NCBI GenBank assembly: GCA_003255065.1 | Contig: QAOA01001406.1 | Location: forward strand, 79,142 to 143,141 | Direction: 5' to 3' | Length of the DNA stretch: 64,000 nt | DNA from: Cercis canadensis | Lineage: Eukaryota; Streptophyta; Magnoliopsida; Fabales; Fabaceae | Shown here: piece after piece, positions 59,001 to 64,000 of the stretch | Layout: each line of letters opens with the position of its first letter | Numbering within the stretch: the stretch's first letter is position 1 | The notes under the pieces: model-generated | Databases searched by the model: none | What the model was told of the DNA's origin: nothing | What the model saw: only the letters and a program-made list of their open reading frames with translations | Made by a program: the position numbers and the translations under genes

Positions 59001-59157
59001 GCAATGAGTCCGGATGAAGAGTACCTCGCATGCACCAAGTTTCTATGGAAGATATCAGTAACCTTGAAGAATCAATAAAAGAATAAAGAATAATTGATTA
59101 AAAGAATTCAATTAACAGAAAAATAAGGTTCCAAACTAGGACCTTATTAGTTATTAT

Positions 59158-59234
59158 TAATATTGCTAGTATAGTGGTGAGTATTCTTGCCTGTCACGCG
59201 GGTGACCCGGGTTCAATCCCCGGCAACGGCGCCA
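59158..59234 (+). other. Near-complete tRNA-Asp(GTC) copy at the Gypsy primer-binding site
   Basis: Bases 59167-59234 match plant tRNA-Asp from the D arm (tagtatagtgg) through the anticodon loop (ctGTCac) and T arm to the acceptor end and an encoded CCA, with about four differences. The CCA lies six bases from the LTR (aaaact), where a primer-binding site belongs. Nuclear plant tRNA genes do not encode CCA, and the 5' acceptor strand here (aatattg) cannot pair with caacggc. It is therefore an extended copy of the primer tRNA in the element leader, not a working tRNA gene. Confidence 0.82.
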
Positions 59235-59240
59235 AAAACT

Positions 59241-60529
59241 TGATGTGGATTTTGCTACCGGCAAGTATACCGGGTCACACAAGTAGTATATAAAAGTGAG
59301 TAGAGTATCGTCCTCAGGGATTTGACGTTAGCAATTTCCAATTTCACTAACAATGATTCTATTTGGAAAATTCAATAGGTTGAGTTTGAGAACGCTATAC
59401 TAATAACATGGATCCCAATGATCAATCGAAATGAGCTGAATAGCACAGCTTAAAAACTTAATCAGCAATTAAAGTAAAGGATTAACAATTAACAAGAGAA
59501 GGTTAGAGGGCTGATTTCACTTGGTTTGGACTCCGGTTATTTCATAGACAAAACAACCTTTGAATTACTAAAGAATACATTATCCTAGCTACAAATCCTT
59601 TGTTGTTGGTCAATTTCCCTAAATTGATTGAACCCAATCCCTTGGAGAAACAATCCTCCCTATCCCAACTAATTGCCCAATTCCTTAGTACAATTAACTT
59701 GTCTAGGTGATTAAGCTCTAAGAAATTAATTCAAGACCACATAAACTAAGTTATCTATTCCTAGATTAACTTGATTTATGGTAGAAATTACAAAAGCATA
59801 CTCATATCTTACTATCCCTAGCATCAACATGAGTCAATAAACCATTCAAATGGTAGCTAAGCATTTAAAGACATTAAGAGCAGTAAAATCTACTCCAACA
59901 AAGAGACTTGCATCAAAATAACTTCATTCAACAATAAAACTTCATCCAAAACCTAGCTACATCAAACTCCTAACTAAAGGGGGTTTAGCTACTCATAGTT
60001 AAAACAGAGAAATACAGAGAAACAGAGTTCATTAAAAGAGAAGAGAAGAAAAACTAGATAAAATCTGGGTTGAATCCTCTAAAAGTACTCTAGCTCCTTC
60101 CTCTTCTTTGTTCTTGACGGCTCTCCTCAGGATCCCTTTTTCTTTCCTCCCTCTTCCCCTTTTATAGCTAGGTTAGCTCCAAGGAATAAGAGAAAAGACA
60201 CCTAAGCAATGATGCTGGCGCTGGGACGAAACATGTTTTTCTGCCATGCTGGCGCTGGGCGCTGGTTGGCCAGAGAGCTCTTCAAGCTCTTGATTTGTCC
60301 TGTTTAGCTCCCTCTTCAACCTCTTTGTGCTCTAACCTTCAAGACTAATCAAAAGGCATTATGAATGAGCTAAAAACATGCTAGGAAATTAAATAAAACT
60401 ATAACTTTTACACTAACTAAGATTAATAAATAACTAGAGAATATGACACACATTCATGTAAAATAACTTAAGAACTAGCCAGATAAAGCATAATTGGAGC
60501 TATAATAATTCTATTTTATGGAATTATCA
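59241..60529 (-). repeat. 5' LTR of the Gypsy element
   Basis: It is 1289 bases, collinear with 50963-52257, and followed on the right by the target duplication ataaa. Confidence 0.92.
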
Positions 60530-63500
60530 ATAAACTTGTAGATTTTGAAACTTACATGCCTAAGACTGAAACCTCATCCAATTCTTTCTCCATCACTGCC
60601 AATGTCACACAAAAAATTAGTCCACCCAATTCAAAAAATGTTACCCATCAACTAAGCCTTTCCTTCCCACGCCTAACACATCTCCCCACTCTTCCCCTAA
60701 TCCTTCCACTGTTACTTGTCAGCTATGCACTAAACTTGGCCATACTACTAACCGATGTTACAAATATTTTCCTCACCTTCATCCCATAAAATGCCCTAAA
60801 GCCAATTACACCCATACCTAACCCTTTCTCAATTCAGATCCCTGGCTCCTTGACACGGAGCTTCCTATCATGTTACCACTACTTTCGCCAATGTTTACAA
60901 CAAACAAGACTATCAGGGTTTTGATAACATGCTTGTAAGCAATTGTACATGTTTGACTATTACTCACATTGGCTCCACTAAATTAAACACTTCTCCTTCT
61001 TCATCTTTTACTCTTCATAATGTTCATTGTGTCTTTGAAATGAAACATAATTTAGTTTCAATTTCTCAATTTTGCTCAAATAATCATGTTTCCATTGAAG
61101 TCACTTATTCTTCATTTTGTGTCAAGGATCTGACTATGGGGGCATCCCTTCTTCAAGGCCTGAGTAGCAATCAAGCTTCCTATCATGTTACCACTACTTT
61201 CGCCAATGTTTACAACAAATAAGACTATCAGGGTTTTGATAACATGCTTGTAAGCAATTGTACTTGTTTGACTATTACTCACATTGGCTCCACTAAATTA
61301 AACACTTCTCCTTCTTCATCTTTTACTCTTCATAATGTTCATTGTGTCCCTGAAATGAAACATAATTTAGTTTCAATTTCTCAATTTTGCTCAAATAATC
61401 ATGTTTCCATTGAATTCACTTATTCTTCATTTTATGTCAAGGATCTGATTATGGGGGCATCCCTTCTTTAAGGCCCGAGCAGCAATCACACCTATCCTCT
61501 TCCTACTTATGTCTCTCAGTCACCATCTCCAACAAGTCTTCATGTTCAGCATTTCTCCCCCTCCTCCATGTGGCATCATAGGCTCGGTCATCCTCACTCC
61601 CGTACTCTCTATCACATTGCCAAGAGTCATCATCTTTCTTTTCCATCTAACACCCACAACTGTTCATCATGTTCTACAAGTAAAAGTCATCATCTACCTT
61701 TTTCTACCTCTAGTCGCAAGACATCTAGGCCTTTAGAATGTTTATTTGTTGATGTATGGGGTCATGTCTTTCTTGTTTTAGTAGATAAATTTAAATATTA
61801 TGTAGTTTTCATTGATCATTTCACTATGTATTCTTGGTTGTATCCCATCAAACAAAAATTTGATGTATTTTCTATTTTTGTTCAATTCAATAATTTAGTG
61901 AAAAATTATTTCAATTGTTCCATCTCTTCTTTTCATTCTGATAATGTTGGTGAGTTTATTATATTAAAATCATTTTTTGCAACACATGGTATTTCTTTTT
62001 TTTTACCTTTCCTCCTTACACCCCACAATGCAATGGTCTTGCAGAAATAAAGCATCGGCATATTATAGAAACTATACTTTCTTTACTGCATCATGCATAT
62101 CTCCCTCTTTCTTTTTGGTCATTTACTTTTCAAACAACAAATTTTCTTATTAACAGGTTACCCACTCCAATTTTAAAAATGTCTTCCCCATATTCAACAT
62201 TATTCAAAGAATATCCAAATTATTCTAGTTTAAAATCTTTTGGGTCTCTTTATTATCTATGGCTACGCCCCTATTCCCCACATAAAGTCCATACTCGGTC
62301 TTACCCATGCATTTTCCTAGGTTACTCAACCTCTCATCATGCTTTTATTTGTTTTGATATTCAAAATAATAAATATTATCATTCTAGACATGTAAAATTT
62401 GTGGAACACATCTTTCCTTATCCCTCTCTCACCATCCAATCCTCTTCCACCTCTTCGAATCAAATTCTTGATTTAGAGTCCATTCCTATCTCCTATTCTT
62501 TTGTTCCTCTTCTTCCCCACCTCTTTGAACCAACACGGCACCTCCTATTTTTTCTCCCTCCTCATCTATTTCACCGTCCTTCTCTACTACAAATTCAAAA
62601 GAATCCTCACCTACTTCATCTCCTATTTTATCTCTTCCTTCTTCCTCTGGTACGTCTCCTATCTTATCTTCTTTTTAAAAATCAAATATTATCTCTACCA
62701 ACTCTCCTTTATCTCCACCATCCTCACACTCCTCATCTCATTCCACTTCCTCTAGTGTCTCATTTTCTACCAACTACATTCCTATTTGAAATTCACAAAT
62801 ATATTCTCCAATAAATGGTCAAACCATACCATCTTCTACTACCTTCATTCCTATTTCAAATTCACAACAATCCTCTCAAATAAATGGTCAAATTGTCCCA
62901 CCTATTTCTCCCTTATCATAATCTGTTTCTCCACCCATTTTCTCTTCTCAACCGAATACCACTACCCCTCTCCCTCATAAAATAATTACCTTGTCCCACC
63001 ATAACATTTACAAACCAAAGAAAATTTTTAGCCTTCATGTCACCAAACATCCTATCCCATCTAGCCTAGAACCTACATGTTCATCCCAAGCCCAAAAATC
63101 AAGTGATTGGCGTCAAGCCATGTCTTATGCATTTGATGCATTAATACGTAATGGGACATGGACTCTAGTTCCCCCACCCAAAGATACTAATGTGATTGGA
63201 TGTAAATGGGTTTATAGAATAAAACATAAACCAAATGGTGACATCGACAAATACAAGGCTCACCTAGTTGCAAAAGGATATGCCCAACACCCTGGCTTAG
63301 ATTACAATGAGACTTTCAATCTAAACAGTGAGACTTTAGTCCAGTAGTAAAACCATAAATGGTCCCTGCAACACATGTATGTGAATAACGCATTCTCACA
63401 AGGTACTCTCCATGATGATGTCTACATGAGTCAACTACCGGGTTGCATTGATTCTACTCATCCCTCATATGTCTATAGCTTCAAAAGGCTCTATATGGTT

Positions 63501-64000
63501 TGAAGTAAGCACCACGGGCTTAGTACAAGGAGCTAACTCAATTTCTTCTCTCATATGGTTTTGTGAACTCTCTCTTTCTGATGATTCCTTATTTATCTAT
63601 AATAAACTTGGGGTGATTGCCTATTTTCTTATCTATGTAGATGATCTTCTTCTTACTGGCAATCACACCGATTTTATCTCATTGTTTTGCCAAGCTTTGC
63701 TTCTAGGTTTTCTTTGAAGGATCTCGACTCTCCTTCCTATTTTCTTGGAGTGGAATTCATTCCACAATCAACTGCTCTGTTTTTATCCCAACACAAGTAC
63801 ATCTTTGATTTTCTAGAAAAGACGAAAATGGGTGGTGCCAAAGGCGTTTCTACTCCTTTGTCCACTCCGGTTCCCTTGCGTCTTGATGATAGCTCTTCAC
63901 TCACAAATCCCATAGAATATAGAAGCATCATTGGAGCACTCCAGTACTTGTCTTTGACTCATCCAGATATTGGTTTTGCAGTGAATAAACTTTCTCAATT

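Larger units (their letters stand above)
50963..60529 (-). mobile_element. Gypsy (Athila/Tat-like) LTR retrotransposon fossil with gag-protease only
   Basis: This is a reverse-strand element. The 5' LTR is 59241-60529 and the 3' LTR 50963-52257. The primer site is complementary to tRNA-Asp, and the polypurine tract gtttgggggtg lies just inside the left LTR. The target duplication ataaa is perfect (50958-50962, 60530-60534). Gag (Retrotrans_gag core, SWLESQPRGSITNWADLVQN) runs about 59.0-57.9 kb, followed by an aspartic-protease region (CDLGAS) to about 57.1 kb. From 57.0 to 52.3 kb I find no reverse transcriptase, RNase H or integrase, so it depended on a partner for mobility. The LTRs differ by about 3% in the first 390 bases. 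It is nested in the Copia element and has only a few breaks in gag-protease. Confidence 0.92.
50042..64000 (+). mobile_element. Copia LTR retrotransposon fossil, split by a Gypsy element and cut by the window end
   Basis: The left LTR is about 50042-50267 (tgataatccc...ttcttca), followed by the tRNA-Met-type primer site tggtattagagc at 50268-50279. Gag begins about 50.3 kb and is interrupted at 50962 by the Gypsy insertion. It resumes at 60535 and is followed by a zinc knuckle (about 60.73 kb), a protease-linker region with a 315-base tandem duplication (units at about 60861 and 61176), integrase (about 61.6-62.3 kb) and reverse transcriptase (from about 63.1 kb to the edge). The 3' LTR lies outside the window. 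It carries many breaks and is older than its insert. Confidence 0.88.

Noticed and set aside
59158-59234. A working nuclear tRNA-Asp gene
   Set aside because: It encodes CCA, its 5' acceptor strand does not pair, and it sits exactly at the primer-binding position of the Gypsy element.

Overview
The window is nuclear DNA of a eudicot plant, probably a woody one. It is AT-rich, its genes have GT-AG introns with TATA boxes upstream, and it is full of plant Copia, Gypsy, LINE, Mutator-like and hAT-like elements. I cannot name the species. Single n characters mark assembly joins.

Host genes. Four apparently intact genes all encode 2-oxoglutarate/Fe(II) dioxygenases (2-ODDs) on the + strand. The first (6302-8669, three exons) is of the C20 gibberellin 2-oxidase-like type. 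The other three (12860-14817, 20758-22463, 43374-44911, two exons each) are tandem paralogs of the ACC-oxidase-homolog family, the family of deacetoxyvindoline 4-hydroxylase and tomato E8. Three dead relatives lie among them: a decayed two-exon copy at 352-2641, an exon-2 scrap near 30092-30205, and a deletion derivative of the 20758 gene at 48725-49052. This is a birth-and-death cluster of specialised-metabolism-type oxygenases. Shared flanking DNA shows that whole gene-plus-spacer blocks were duplicated.

Layout. 0-3.7 kb: dead paralog with a LINE in its intron, plus other LINE scraps. 6.3-8.7 kb: GA2ox-like gene. 12.8-14.8 and 20.7-22.5 kb: two close paralogs. 23.0-28.1 kb: a Copia element with 5-bp target duplications. 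28.8-29.7 kb: Copia gag fossil. 30.26-32.17 kb: a non-autonomous Mutator-like element with 10-bp target duplications that carries pieces of three host genes (patellin, lipid-transfer protein, ASYMMETRIC LEAVES1/PHANTASTICA), that is, a Pack-MULE. 32.4-39.3 kb: a reverse-strand Copia with unusual TA..TA LTR ends and a nested solo LTR. 39.8-40.8 kb: tandem repeats. 41.1-41.4 kb: a Mutator-type MITE whose empty site survives in a paralogous spacer at 49.4 kb. 43.4-44.9 kb: fourth dioxygenase gene. 45.3-48.4 kb: probable giant solo LTR. 48.7-49.9 kb: pseudogene plus duplicated spacer. 50.0 kb to the end: a Copia split by a 9.6-kb Athila-like Gypsy element that has only gag and protease. Its primer-binding site is an almost complete tRNA-Asp sequence including CCA.

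The most novel item is the three-gene Pack-MULE. Next are the full-length tRNA-Asp copy beside the Gypsy LTR and two changes in the dioxygenase paralogs: loss of an old stop codon in one, and loss of the serine of the 2OG-binding RxS motif in another.
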